This document shows positions 54,088-62,556 of a stretch of DNA of 64,000 bases, one piece after another. Source of the DNA: Imhoffiella fuscus (GTDB taxonomy: Bacteria > Pseudomonadota > Gammaproteobacteria > Chromatiales > Chromatiaceae); the NCBI RefSeq assembly GCF_042682685.1, contig NZ_JBHUHX010000007.1:62001-126000 (forward strand). Reading direction: 5' to 3'. Position 1 is the first letter of the stretch. The number at the start of each line of letters is the position of its first letter. Below the pieces are notes generated by a model. That model saw nothing but the letters and a program-made list of their open reading frames with translations, had not been told where the DNA came from and did no database searches. Both the position numbers and the translations under genes were made by a program.

Positions 54088-54344
54088 ACATGCCTCTGCC
54101 GCCGAGCCGGCGCCCGGCCCGCGCGATCGGTCGCGTCGATGACCTCTGGGGCGTCAGGGTGCGGTTGTGTGGAAAGTGCTTCGGAAAAGGTGATGAAAAG
54201 AAAAGGCGAGGCGGCGATCGGGCCGAGTCCTTTCTGATCTCGACGGCGCCGGCCTTTGTTGGAGGCGCATCATACCCAAATCCTAGACCGCCTTGTGGTT
54301 TGGTCGAGTCTTTTCCAGTCGTGGTTCGGGCCGGTCGAGGCGAA

Positions 54345-54854
54345 CTATGGTGTCGCGTCGCGGGACGCGCGGCCCTGGCGCAGATCTTCGACCAGGAAGA
54401 TCCAGAAGAGCGCGGCGACCCCGAGCGTGATGGCGCTGTCGGCGACATTGAAGGCCGGCCAGGGATTGAAGATGGCGAGCGGGATGACCGGGATGTAGAC
54501 CTGGATGAAGTCGATGACATGTCCGAGCAGAACGCGGTCGATCAGATTGCCGAGCGCACCGCCGATCAAGAGTGCCAGCCCCGCCGCCTGGACCTTCTCA
54601 TGCGGCTTGAGCCGCAGCAGCCAGCCCACCAGAACCAGGCTCACCACCAGCGCCAGCCCCGAGAACAGCCAGCGCTGCCAGCCGCCGGCTGTCGAGAGAA
54701 AACTGAACGCCGCACCCTCGTTGAACATCAGGGTGAGATTGATGTGCGGTAGCACCTCGACCGGTTCGAACGGCTTCATCAGGGCCAGTATCGACCACTT
54801 GGTCGCCTGATCGAGGGCCAGTACGAAGAGCGAAAGCCAAAGCCAGTGTTTCAA
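54345..54854 (-). CDS. lspA: Lipoprotein signal peptidase (signal peptidase II)
   Basis: 169 residues from TTG 54854 with AGAGGA 9 bases upstream; no ATG is available before the first helix. Four membrane helices. Catalytic aspartates are D115 (GHVIDFIQVY) and D139 (NVADSAI); FNEGAAFSFL and GGALGNLIDR are family motifs. It cleaves prolipoproteins after lipid attachment, so it would process the nuclease and transpeptidase lipoproteins seen here. ileS lies upstream on the same strand, the usual ileS-lspA order, but with an unusually large gap of 318 bases. Confidence 0.96.
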   Translation of the reverse strand: MKHWLWLSLFVLALDQATKWSILALMKPFEPVEVLPHINLTLMFNEGAAFSFLSTAGGWQRWLFSGLALVVSLVLVGWLLRLKPHEKVQAAGLALLIGGALGNLIDRVLLGHVIDFIQVYIPVIPLAIFNPWPAFNVADSAITLGVAALFWIFLVEDLRQGRASRDATP

Positions 54855-55172
54855 GAGTCGGGTTCCTCTTTTGAACCCTCGATCAGGCGTCGAGGATGCG
54901 CGACTGGAAGACGGGGGAATGAGGGCAGACAGCGTTTGCCCGGTTGCTCGGCAGTATACCTAAAGTGCCAAGTTTGCCGAGAGATCCCGGCGGCTTGGAC
55001 ATTGGTGGGGCGGTGTGACCTTCTCGCTGGCCGGTTGGCGCCGCCCCGGATTCGCTATCGCTCCATCCGGTTGCAGACCCGCCGTGTGCGTGAATCCGAA
55101 TCGACGCCCGGCACGGGATGTGCCGGGCGTTCTGAGGTCTAGCGGTCATGCTCCCGTTGGGAGCGGCAGAGT
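54855..55172. other. Intergenic region of about 318 bases between ileS and lspA
   Basis: In most gammaproteobacteria ileS and lspA nearly touch. Here a strong hairpin (55104-55130) just downstream of ileS suggests separate transcription. No gene is seen in the gap. Confidence 0.55.
55104..55130 (-). terminator. Perfect 11-base-pair hairpin downstream of ileS
   Basis: ACGCCCGGCAC (55104-55114) and GTGCCGGGCGT (55120-55130) with a 5-base loop, beginning about 42 bases after the ileS stop in the minus direction. There is no T-tract on either strand, so it is a GC-rich terminator of the weak type or an RNA stabiliser. Confidence 0.5.
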
Positions 55173-58001
55173 CTAAGCGAAACGTCTGACCTCGCCGTCT
55201 CCGGCGACGTTCTCGGCGCAGCGTCCGCAGAGCTCGGGATGCTCGGGGTTGGTGCCGACGTTGGCGCGGTGGTGCCAGCAGCGCACGCATTTGACGTGGG
55301 CCGAGGGCGTGACCAGGACGGCGAGTCCGTCGAGATCCGTGTCGGACGCCGTTTCTGGGCGTTCGGCAATCGGATGGACTCTCACCTCAGAGGCGATCAG
55401 GGCAAAGCGCAGCTCGTCGTCGAGCCCCTCCAGTTGTCTTAAGCGGTCGTCCGAGGCGTAGATATCCAGCTCGGCATCCAGCGAGGAGCCGATCTGTCCG
55501 GCCTTGCGGGCGCCTTCCAGAGCTGGGCCGATGGCGACGCGTGCGGCGATGATGGCGTCCCAGAAATTGCGGTCCATCGGGGTGCCTTCGTCCAAGGTGA
55601 AGAGCCCGTCGTACCAGGTCTCGGTGAAGACGGTCTCGGCGCGCTCACCCGGAATGGCCTGCCAGATCTCGTCTGAGGTGAAGCTGAGGATGGGCGCCAG
55701 CCAGCGGCTCATGGCCTCGATGATGTGGTACATGGCGGTCTGACAGGAACGTCGCGCCAGGCTGTCCGCTGGGGTGGTGTACTGGCGGTCCTTGATGACA
55801 TCGAGATAGAAGCCGCCCATGTCGACCACGCAGAACTGCTGCACCTTCTGATAGATGAGATGGAACTGATAGTCCTGGTAGGCGGCGATCACCTCCTGTT
55901 GCAGGCGCCAGGCGCGGTCGACCGCCCAGCGGTCGAGCGCGACCATCTCGGCGGGCGGCACCAGATTGCTGGCCGGATCGAAGCCGTTGAGGTTGGCGAG
56001 CAGGAAGCGCGCGGTGTTGCGGATGCGGCGGTAGGCGTCGGCGGTGCGCTTGAGGATCTCGTCGCTGACGCTGATCTCGCCACGATAGTCGGTGGCGGCG
56101 ACCCAGAGTCGGATGATGTCGGCGCCGAGCGTCTTCATCACGTCCTGCGGGCTGACGGTGTTGCCCTTGGACTTGGACATCTTTTCGCCCTTCGCGTCCA
56201 CGGTGAAACCGTGGGTCAGCGCCTGGCGATAGGGCGCATGGCCGTGCATGGCGACCGAGGTCATGAGCGAGGACTGGAACCAGCCGCGATGCTGGTCGGA
56301 TCCTTCCAGATAGAGATCGGCCGGCGCGCTCAGATCCTCTCGATGCTCCAGCACGCAGGCATGGGTGACGCCCGAGTCGAACCAGACGTCGAGCGTGTCG
56401 TGTACCTTGTCGTAATGCGCGCCCTCGTCGCCGAGCAGATCCGCCGGTTCCAGCGAGAACCAGGCCTCGATGCCGTGCGTCTCGATCCGCTTGGCGACCT
56501 CTTCGATCAGCTCTTGGGTGCGGGGATGGAGCTCGGCGGTTTCCTTGTGGACGAACAGGGTGATGGGCACCCCCCAGGTGCGCTGGCGCGAGATGCACCA
56601 GTCGGGACGTCCCTGCACCATGGATTCGATGCGATTGCGGCCCCACTCGGGCATCCAGTCGACCTTTTCGATCTCGCGTAGTGCACCCTCCCGCAGCCCC
56701 TGCTTGTCCATACTGATGAACCACTGGGGCGTGGCGCGGAAGATGATGGGGGTCTTATGGCGCCAGCAGTGCGGATAGCTGTGGGTGAAGCGGGTCTCCA
56801 GCATCAGCGCGCCCTTGGACTTGAGGATCTCGACCACGTGCTCGTTGGCTTGGAAGACGTTCTCGCCCTCGAAGAGCGGCGTTCCGGGAAGGAAGCGGCC
56901 GTTGCCGCCGACCGGGTTGTCGACCGGCAGGCCGTAGCGCTGACCGACGATGTAGTCCTCCAGGCCGTGCCCGGGCGCGGTGTGCACGGCACCGGTGCCG
57001 GCATCGAGCGTGACGTGCTCGCCGACGATGACCGGTACCTCGCGGTCGTAGAAGGGATGTCTGAGTTTGATTCCCTCGAAATCGATGCCGCGACCGTAGC
57101 CGACCACCCGATAGTGCTCGATGCCCCACCGATCCATGGTGTCCTTGAGCAGGCCCTCGGCGACGATGAGCCGCTCCTTGCCCGTCTCGGAGTCGGCCTC
57201 GACGATGACGTAGTCCAGTTCGGCGTTGAGCGCGACCGCCTGGTTGGCGGGCAGGGTCCAAGGTGTGGTGGTCCAGATGACGACCGAGACCGGACCTTCG
57301 CCGCAGCCGTTCGGGGTTCCGTGACAGCGTTCGGCGAGCAGGGTGGGGTCGATCACGGGGAAGCGCACGTCGATGGCGAGCGACTGCTTGTCGGCGTATT
57401 CGACCTCGGCTTCGGCCAGCGCCGACCCGCAGTCGATGCACCAGTGCACCGGCTTCTCGCCCTTCTGGAGATGGCCGTTGGCGATGATACGCCCCAGCGA
57501 ACGGACGATGTCGGCCTCGAAGCCGAAGTCCATGGTCAGGTAGGGGCGCTCCCAGTCGGCGAAGACGCCGAGTCGCTTGAAGTCCGCGCGTTGGCCGTCG
57601 ACCTGTTTGGCCGCATACTCGCGGCAGGCGACCCGGAATTCGGCTGCCGAGATTTTCTGGCCGGGCTTCCCCTTTTTCTTCTCGACCTGCAGCTCGATCG
57701 GCAGACCGTGACAATCCCAGCCGGGGACATAGGGCGCGTTCATCCCGTCGAGGGTGCGCGCCTTGACGATGATGTCCTTGAGCACCTTGTTGACCGCGTG
57801 ACCGATATGGATATTGCCGTTGGCGTAGGGAGGGCCGTCGTGCAGGATGAAGGTGGGCGCGCCGGCGCGGGCCTCGCGGATACGTCCGTAGAGGTCCAGG
57901 GATTCCCAGTGCTTGAGCATTTCGGGCTCGCGCTGGGCCAGATTGGCCTTCATCGCGAAGCTGGTATTGGGTAGATTCAGGGTGTTCTTATAATCGGTCA
58001 C
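55173..58001 (-). CDS. ileS: Isoleucyl-tRNA synthetase
   Basis: 942 residues from GTG 58001 (MTDYKNTLNLPNTSFAMKANLAQREPEML). Class I motifs: HIGH in PYANGNIHIGHAVNKV and KMSKS in GEKMSKSKGNTV. The CP1 editing domain is in the expected place (GTGAVHTAPGHGLEDY). The C-terminal zinc site is CVRCWHHRANVGTNPEHPELCGRC. This is the bacterial IleS1 type. The divergent region upstream (58002-58244) is shared with the HD-GYP gene; no T-box-like leader is seen. Confidence 0.98.
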   Translation of the reverse strand: MTDYKNTLNLPNTSFAMKANLAQREPEMLKHWESLDLYGRIREARAGAPTFILHDGPPYANGNIHIGHAVNKVLKDIIVKARTLDGMNAPYVPGWDCHGLPIELQVEKKKGKPGQKISAAEFRVACREYAAKQVDGQRADFKRLGVFADWERPYLTMDFGFEADIVRSLGRIIANGHLQKGEKPVHWCIDCGSALAEAEVEYADKQSLAIDVRFPVIDPTLLAERCHGTPNGCGEGPVSVVIWTTTPWTLPANQAVALNAELDYVIVEADSETGKERLIVAEGLLKDTMDRWGIEHYRVVGYGRGIDFEGIKLRHPFYDREVPVIVGEHVTLDAGTGAVHTAPGHGLEDYIVGQRYGLPVDNPVGGNGRFLPGTPLFEGENVFQANEHVVEILKSKGALMLETRFTHSYPHCWRHKTPIIFRATPQWFISMDKQGLREGALREIEKVDWMPEWGRNRIESMVQGRPDWCISRQRTWGVPITLFVHKETAELHPRTQELIEEVAKRIETHGIEAWFSLEPADLLGDEGAHYDKVHDTLDVWFDSGVTHACVLEHREDLSAPADLYLEGSDQHRGWFQSSLMTSVAMHGHAPYRQALTHGFTVDAKGEKMSKSKGNTVSPQDVMKTLGADIIRLWVAATDYRGEISVSDEILKRTADAYRRIRNTARFLLANLNGFDPASNLVPPAEMVALDRWAVDRAWRLQQEVIAAYQDYQFHLIYQKVQQFCVVDMGGFYLDVIKDRQYTTPADSLARRSCQTAMYHIIEAMSRWLAPILSFTSDEIWQAIPGERAETVFTETWYDGLFTLDEGTPMDRNFWDAIIAARVAIGPALEGARKAGQIGSSLDAELDIYASDDRLRQLEGLDDELRFALIASEVRVHPIAERPETASDTDLDGLAVLVTPSAHVKCVRCWHHRANVGTNPEHPELCGRCAENVAGDGEVRRFA

Positions 58002-58244
58002 TTCTTTCGGTCTCGGGTGCGTCGATAAGGCTAGAAAATTCCTAATGATGCAAGCTACAAGCCGTTCGGTTGAGAATCAAGCGCACCAATCCCGGGCACG
58101 TCTGTGCTGGGCGCCTTTTCAGGTGGCTCGGAGAACGGCTCCATTTGCTGGATTTCGATTCTATACCCTATGCTTGCGGTTCTCTGCCGAGGATCGGCGG
58201 TGCCGCTCAGGGTCCGGAAGGTCGCGTTTGGTGTGGTCCATGAT

Positions 58245-59516
58245 GTGAGCAATACAACTGTCGAAACGAGTCAGCTGAGGATCGGTCTCTTCGTGCATCT
58301 CGATTTGCCGTGGATGAACCACCCGTTCTTGACCGGCAGCTTCAAGATCCGCACCCAGAAACAGCTCGACGCCCTGCGTCAGCTCGGTATCGCCTCGATC
58401 CGCATCGACCCCAACCGCAGCGACCCACCGCCCGAGGGCGGGGAGGCGCCCGTGGTGGAGGAGGAGCCCCTGACCGATGAGGTGAAGGAGCATCTCTCGC
58501 AGGCGTTGTGGGAGGAGAAGCGGCGGCGCATCGATGTTCTCAAACAGCGCCGATCCCGTCTCAACCAGTGCTCGAAGCGTTATAGTCAGTCGGTCAGCTC
58601 GGCCAAGACCCTGATGAATCATCTCCGATCCTCGCCGATGCAGGCGGTCGAGGAGGCCCAGGAACTCGTGGTCCAGATGGTCGACGATCTTACCGCCGAT
58701 TCCGAGGCCACGGTGCAACTGGTCAATCTCAAGCACCAGGACGAGAACAGCTATTTCCACGCGGTCAACGTGGCTGCGCTGGCCCTGGTGATCGGCCAGC
58801 AGCTCACCCTGGAAAAGTCCCAGTTGCGCCTGCTCGGCATGGGGGCGCTCTTTCACGATCTGGGCCATCAGAAGATTCCGCCGAAGATCCTGCTCAAGAA
58901 GGAGGCCTTTAACAAGGCCGAGCGCCAGTTCTATGAGCAGCATCCGCGTTATGGCGCCGAGATTGCACGCGCGATCTCGGGTCTGCCCAAGGCGGTGATC
59001 GAGGTCATCTCCAGACACCATGAACATCTGGATGGCAGCGGCTTTCCCGAGGGTCTGTCCGGGGGCGATATCGGGATGCTGACACGTATCATCGCGGTCG
59101 TGAATCGATACGACAATCTCTGCAACGGATTCGGTGCCGAGCGCGGGCTTTCGCCCCACCAGGCGGTTTCGCGCATGTATTCGCAAGAGCGCAAATGGTA
59201 CGACGCCAAGGTGCTGACCACCTTCATCACCAATCTGGGCGTTTATCCACCCGGGACGGTGGTCAAGCTCGCCGACGACCGCGTCGCTCTGGTGGTCACC
59301 ATCAATCCGGCCGATCTGCTCAAGCCCAACGTGCTGCTCTACTCGCCCGAGATCCCTCAGGATGAGGCGCTGATCTTGGATCTGGCGGAGGAGGAGGTCG
59401 ACATCAGTAAGAGTCTGCACCGATCCGACCTGACCGAGGATCAAATCGAATATCTCAATCTTTCCGACAAACTGAGCTACTACTTCAAGCCGCCATCGGG
59501 TCGTCGGTCTGGCTGA
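58245..59516 (+). CDS. HD-GYP domain protein with DUF3391
   Basis: 423 residues from GTG 58245; GTG 58233 is another option and the frame is open further up without homology. DUF3391 domain at about 14-110 (LRIGLFVHLDLPWMNHPFLTGSFKIRT). HD-GYP at about 170-345: HAVNVAALALVIG, LGMGALFHDLGHQKIPPKILLK, HPRYGAEIARAI and ISRHHEHLDGSGFPEGLSG. The GYP triad is GFP (DGSGFP), a tolerated variant, and the metal ligands appear intact, so it is likely a c-di-GMP phosphodiesterase giving pGpG or GMP. Confidence 0.92.
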   Translation: MSNTTVETSQLRIGLFVHLDLPWMNHPFLTGSFKIRTQKQLDALRQLGIASIRIDPNRSDPPPEGGEAPVVEEEPLTDEVKEHLSQALWEEKRRRIDVLKQRRSRLNQCSKRYSQSVSSAKTLMNHLRSSPMQAVEEAQELVVQMVDDLTADSEATVQLVNLKHQDENSYFHAVNVAALALVIGQQLTLEKSQLRLLGMGALFHDLGHQKIPPKILLKKEAFNKAERQFYEQHPRYGAEIARAISGLPKAVIEVISRHHEHLDGSGFPEGLSGGDIGMLTRIIAVVNRYDNLCNGFGAERGLSPHQAVSRMYSQERKWYDAKVLTTFITNLGVYPPGTVVKLADDRVALVVTINPADLLKPNVLLYSPEIPQDEALILDLAEEEVDISKSLHRSDLTEDQIEYLNLSDKLSYYFKPPSGRRSG

Positions 59517-59601
59517 GGGGGCGGCTGGACGTCTTATCGATGTCCTCCTGGTCGACAGGCTCAGGCGACTTGGCGGATCGGAACAGGAGTGGAGGTCGAG
59601 T

Positions 59602-60138
59602 ATGTCGGCGTTTTGGACCATCGGTTTGGCGCTTATGCTTCTGGCGTCTGCGGGCGTGGGCGCTGGCGAAGCCTTGTATCGCTGGACGGACGATCAGGGG
59701 CAGGTGCATTTCAGCGATCGCGTTCCCGACAGGGAGGCGCGTTCGGTCCAGACGCTGCCGATGCCGGAGACCGGGACCTTCGTCGCGCCCGGCGACGATC
59801 GCTATTCGGTGATGAACCAGAGCCGGCGGATGCGGGCGGAGCGTCAGGCGCGTGAAACGGCGAGACGCCGGGCCTATTTGGCCGAGTTGGAAGAGCGTCA
59901 GCGCCTTGCCGAGATCGCTGCCGCCGAGGCGCGGGCCAGGCAGCTCGACGCGGAGGCCCAGCGGGCACGCGACCCGGTCTATGTCCTTCCATGGGGGTGG
60001 TCCGGGCGCCATCCACATCATCGCAGACCGCCACCGCCTGTGCCGCAGCTGAGCCCGCAATCGCCTCCCAGTCAGATGTCGCTGCGGCGACCTGGCCGCT
60101 CGCTCAAGCCGGTCGCGCCTGCGGAGGAACGCCGTTGA
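59602..60138 (+). CDS. DUF4124 domain protein, exported
   Basis: 178 residues. Signal peptide about 1-21 (LALMLLASAGVGAGEA). DUF4124 motif at about 22-45: LYRWTDDQGQVHFSDRVPDREA. An Arg/Glu/Ala-rich helix (about 75-125) and a Pro-rich basic tail follow. DUF4124 proteins are small periplasmic proteins of unknown function common in gammaproteobacteria. The stop overlaps the -35 of the next promoter. Confidence 0.85.
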   Translation: MSAFWTIGLALMLLASAGVGAGEALYRWTDDQGQVHFSDRVPDREARSVQTLPMPETGTFVAPGDDRYSVMNQSRRMRAERQARETARRRAYLAELEERQRLAEIAAAEARARQLDAEAQRARDPVYVLPWGWSGRHPHHRRPPPPVPQLSPQSPPSQMSLRRPGRSLKPVAPAEERR

Positions 60139-60164
60139 CGGGGTGTGGCGCTGACGGGTATAGA
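60135..60164 (+). promoter_or_regulatory. Likely sigma-70 promoter of the flippase gene
   Basis: TTGACG (60135-60140), 18 bases, TATAGA (60159-60164). Predicted start near 60171, giving a leader of about 38 bases before the TTG start codon of the flippase gene. The -35 overlaps the stop codon of the DUF4124 gene. Confidence 0.55.
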
Positions 60165-60208
60165 ATGCCGCCCGACATTGCCATCCGCGACCTGCCTGGA
60201 TTCTCACC

Positions 60209-61693
60209 TTGAACCCGATCAAACGTCTCGCCTCTCAGACGGCCATCTATGGCGTCAGCAGCGTCTTCGGGCGCTTCCTCAACTATCTGCTGGTTCCCTT
60301 CCTCACGTACAGTTTCGCGCCGGTCGAGTACGGCGTGGTCGCCGAGTTCTACGCCTACATGGGGTTCTTTGCCGTCGTTCTGGCCTTCGGGCTGGAGACG
60401 GGCTATTTCCGCTTCCGCTCGACGGGGGATTGGTCGCCGGAGGCTGTCTACGGGACCGTGCTGCGATTCCTGGTGCTGTCCAATGGGGTATTTTTCGTCA
60501 CGCTGCTGATGCTGAGTCAGCCGATCGCCGATCTGCTGCGCTATCCGGAGCACCCGGAATACATCTGGTGGTGCGCGGCGATCCTGGCCCTGGATTCGGT
60601 CGGTGCGGTCGCCTTCGCGCGGTTGAGGGCCGAAAACCAGGCGCGTCGTTTTGCCATCATCAAGCTGCTGGAGATCGGGGCCAACGTGGGCCTGACGCTC
60701 TTTTTCATCTATTCATGCCGACACGCCTACGAGGCCGATCCGGCGTCGCTGCTCGGCCGGCTCTGGGATCCGGAACTCGGGGTGGGCTATGTCTTCATCG
60801 CCAACCTGGCCGCAAGCCTCATCAAGCTGGTCTTGCTCACCCCTCAGTTCAGGGGGGGGCTGCGGGTCTTCGATGGCGTGCTCTTCGGACGTCTCATCCG
60901 CTATTCGCTGCCGATGGTGGTCATCGGCTTCGCCGGCATCATCAACGAGATGCTGGACCGCGCCGCGCTCAAGTATCTGCTGCCCTACGACACCGAGACC
61001 AACCTCGCCCAGCTCGGTATCTACAGCGCCTGCTACAAGCTCTCGATCCTCATGTCGCTCTTCATCCAGGCCTTCCGCTACGCCGGCGAGCCCTTCTTCT
61101 TCAGCTATGCCAAACAGAGCGATGCCCGCCAGACCTACGCGTTGGTGCTCAACTGGTTCGTGATCTGCTGCGTCTTCCTCTTCCTGCTGGTCGTGCTCTA
61201 CATGGACGTCTTCAAATACTTCGTCGGCGATGCCTACCGCGAGGGGCTGGACGTGGTGCCCGTGCTGTTGCTGGCGCAGCTCTGTCTCGGTGTCTACGTC
61301 AACCTGTCCATCTGGTACAAGCTGACCGACCGCACCCTGTTGGGGGCGGGTGTGTCGATCGTCGGGTCGCTCATCACCGTCGTCCTGCTGTTCTGGTGGG
61401 TGCCCATCTACGGCTATCAGGGCGCGGCCTGGGCGCATCTGGCTTGCTACAGCTCGATGGTGCTCATGTCCTATCTGCTCGGACGGCTGTACTACCCGGT
61501 GCCCTACGAGATCGGGCGCGTGCTCGGCTATATCGCACTGGGGCTGGGGCTCTATGCCGCCGCTGGCTGGGTCGAGTCGGTCACCGCCTGGCACTCGCTG
61601 GTTACCGGAAGCCTCGCCATGGCCGTCTTCCTGCTGGTCGTTCTGGTTGCGGACGTGCGCCGGCTTCTGGTTCGACGGTCACCGGCGATTTAG
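60209..61693 (+). CDS. Oligosaccharide flippase (Wzx-like, MATE/PST fold)
   Basis: 494 residues from TTG 60209 (MNPIKRLASQTAIYGVSSVFGRFLNYLLVPFLT). About 14 membrane helices; the N-terminal QTAIYGVSSVFGRFLNY motif is typical of polysaccharide biosynthesis proteins of the RfbX/Wzx group. It should move a lipid-linked glycan across the cytoplasmic membrane. No glycosyltransferase or polymerase genes surround it, so it is an isolated flippase whose substrate cannot be told. Confidence 0.9.
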   Translation: MNPIKRLASQTAIYGVSSVFGRFLNYLLVPFLTYSFAPVEYGVVAEFYAYMGFFAVVLAFGLETGYFRFRSTGDWSPEAVYGTVLRFLVLSNGVFFVTLLMLSQPIADLLRYPEHPEYIWWCAAILALDSVGAVAFARLRAENQARRFAIIKLLEIGANVGLTLFFIYSCRHAYEADPASLLGRLWDPELGVGYVFIANLAASLIKLVLLTPQFRGGLRVFDGVLFGRLIRYSLPMVVIGFAGIINEMLDRAALKYLLPYDTETNLAQLGIYSACYKLSILMSLFIQAFRYAGEPFFFSYAKQSDARQTYALVLNWFVICCVFLFLLVVLYMDVFKYFVGDAYREGLDVVPVLLLAQLCLGVYVNLSIWYKLTDRTLLGAGVSIVGSLITVVLLFWWVPIYGYQGAAWAHLACYSSMVLMSYLLGRLYYPVPYEIGRVLGYIALGLGLYAAAGWVESVTAWHSLVTGSLAMAVFLLVVLVADVRRLLVRRSPAI

Positions 61694-61712
61694 CCGCCGG
61701 CTTGAGGGGCAG

Positions 61713-61744
61713 GGGCCTTGGGCGCTCTCTGTCGCCCAAGGCCC
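61713..61744. terminator. Perfect 12-base-pair hairpin between convergent genes
   Basis: GGGCCTTGGGCG (61713-61724) and CGCCCAAGGCCC (61733-61744) with an 8-base loop. It lies in the 73-base gap between the flippase and L,D-transpeptidase 3' ends, as expected for a bidirectional terminator, although no T-tract is present. Confidence 0.6.
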
Positions 61745-61766
61745 GAGGGGGCACCGCAGGGCGCGG

Positions 61767-62369
61767 TCAGGGCAGGATCTGGATCGGCGTGCCGTCCGGG
61801 ACCAGACGCCAGATCTCGTCGATCTCGTGGTTCTGGACCGCGATGCAGCCGTGCGTCCAGTCACGACCCCCGTACTGCTTGCGCAGATCCTCCGAGCGCA
61901 CGTAGTTCGGCAGGCCATGAATCATGATCATGCCGCCCGGGTTGTATCCGAGCTGGCGGCTGACCATGCGGTCGCGATCGTTGGGGTAGGAGATGTGGAT
62001 CGCCTTGTAGAAGTTGCTGTTGGCGTTACGCCAGTTGAGGACGTAGTCGCCGACCGGGGTGCGCTGATCGCCTTCGCGGTATTTGTGTCCCACGGGCGAT
62101 CCGCCGAGCGAAACGCGATACTGGCGTACCACCTTGCCGTTCATGACGAGTTCAAGCTGACGCGCCGATTTCTTCACCACAACCTTGTCGATAGGCCCCG
62201 TAATTGGGGGCGGGGTGTCTTTCTGCATGGCGCATCCGCCCAATCCGATGAGTCCAGCCAGCGCGAATGCGCCGAACAGGCCCGAGGGAAGCGAGGCGAT
62301 CCGCGATCTCCAGGTTTTACGATGATGACTTGGCTCGATGTGCTGCATGGGGTTTGGCGTGACTTTCAT
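61767..62369 (-). CDS. L,D-transpeptidase (YkuD) lipoprotein
   Basis: 200 residues from ATG 62369. The N-terminal hydrophobic segment ends in a lipobox LGGC (C46), so it is membrane-anchored. YkuD domain about 60-200: KVVRQYRVSLGGSPVGHK, RTPVGDYVL, MIMIHGLPN and the nucleophile C175 in DWTHGCIAVQN. It should form 3-3 cross-links in peptidoglycan or attach proteins to it. The start region is long; ATG at residue 8 is another option. It lies beyond the heptad-repeat element from rlmI. Confidence 0.93.
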   Translation of the reverse strand: MKVTPNPMQHIEPSHHRKTWRSRIASLPSGLFGAFALAGLIGLGGCAMQKDTPPPITGPIDKVVVKKSARQLELVMNGKVVRQYRVSLGGSPVGHKYREGDQRTPVGDYVLNWRNANSNFYKAIHISYPNDRDRMVSRQLGYNPGGMIMIHGLPNYVRSEDLRKQYGGRDWTHGCIAVQNHEIDEIWRLVPDGTPIQILP

Positions 62370-62445
62370 GGTTGGATCTTGAGTCGATACCGGACGGGAA
62401 GGCTCCTATGAGGCATGAGAAAGTCTATGTAGGCGCATGGAAAAA

Positions 62446-62554
62446 AGCTACCAGCTACCAGCTACCAGCTACCAGCTACCAGCGAGATGATATCGCTGGC
62501 GGCTGGCGGCTGGCGGCTGGCGGCTGGCGGCTGGCGGCTGGCGGCTGGCGGCTG
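62446..62554. repeat. GCTGGNN heptad inverted array (copy 3, best preserved)
   Basis: Left arm: five perfect AGCTACC heptads plus AGC (62446-62483). Core of 11 bases. Right arm: eight perfect GCTGGCG heptads plus GCTG (62495-62554), ending 2 bases before the rlmI stop codon. The arms are complementary in five of seven positions per heptad. It separates rlmI from the L,D-transpeptidase. Other copies at 17790 and 29539. Confidence 0.9.
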
Positions 62555-62556
62555 AA

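Noticed and set aside
56757..57974. A 405-codon plus-strand open frame opposite ileS
   Set aside because: Antisense shadow of a universally conserved synthetase.
58161..59621. A 486-codon minus-strand open frame opposite the HD-GYP gene
   Set aside because: Antisense shadow; no family-like sequence.
62446..62554. CRISPR array
   Set aside because: The repeat unit is 7 bases and directly tandem with no spacers.
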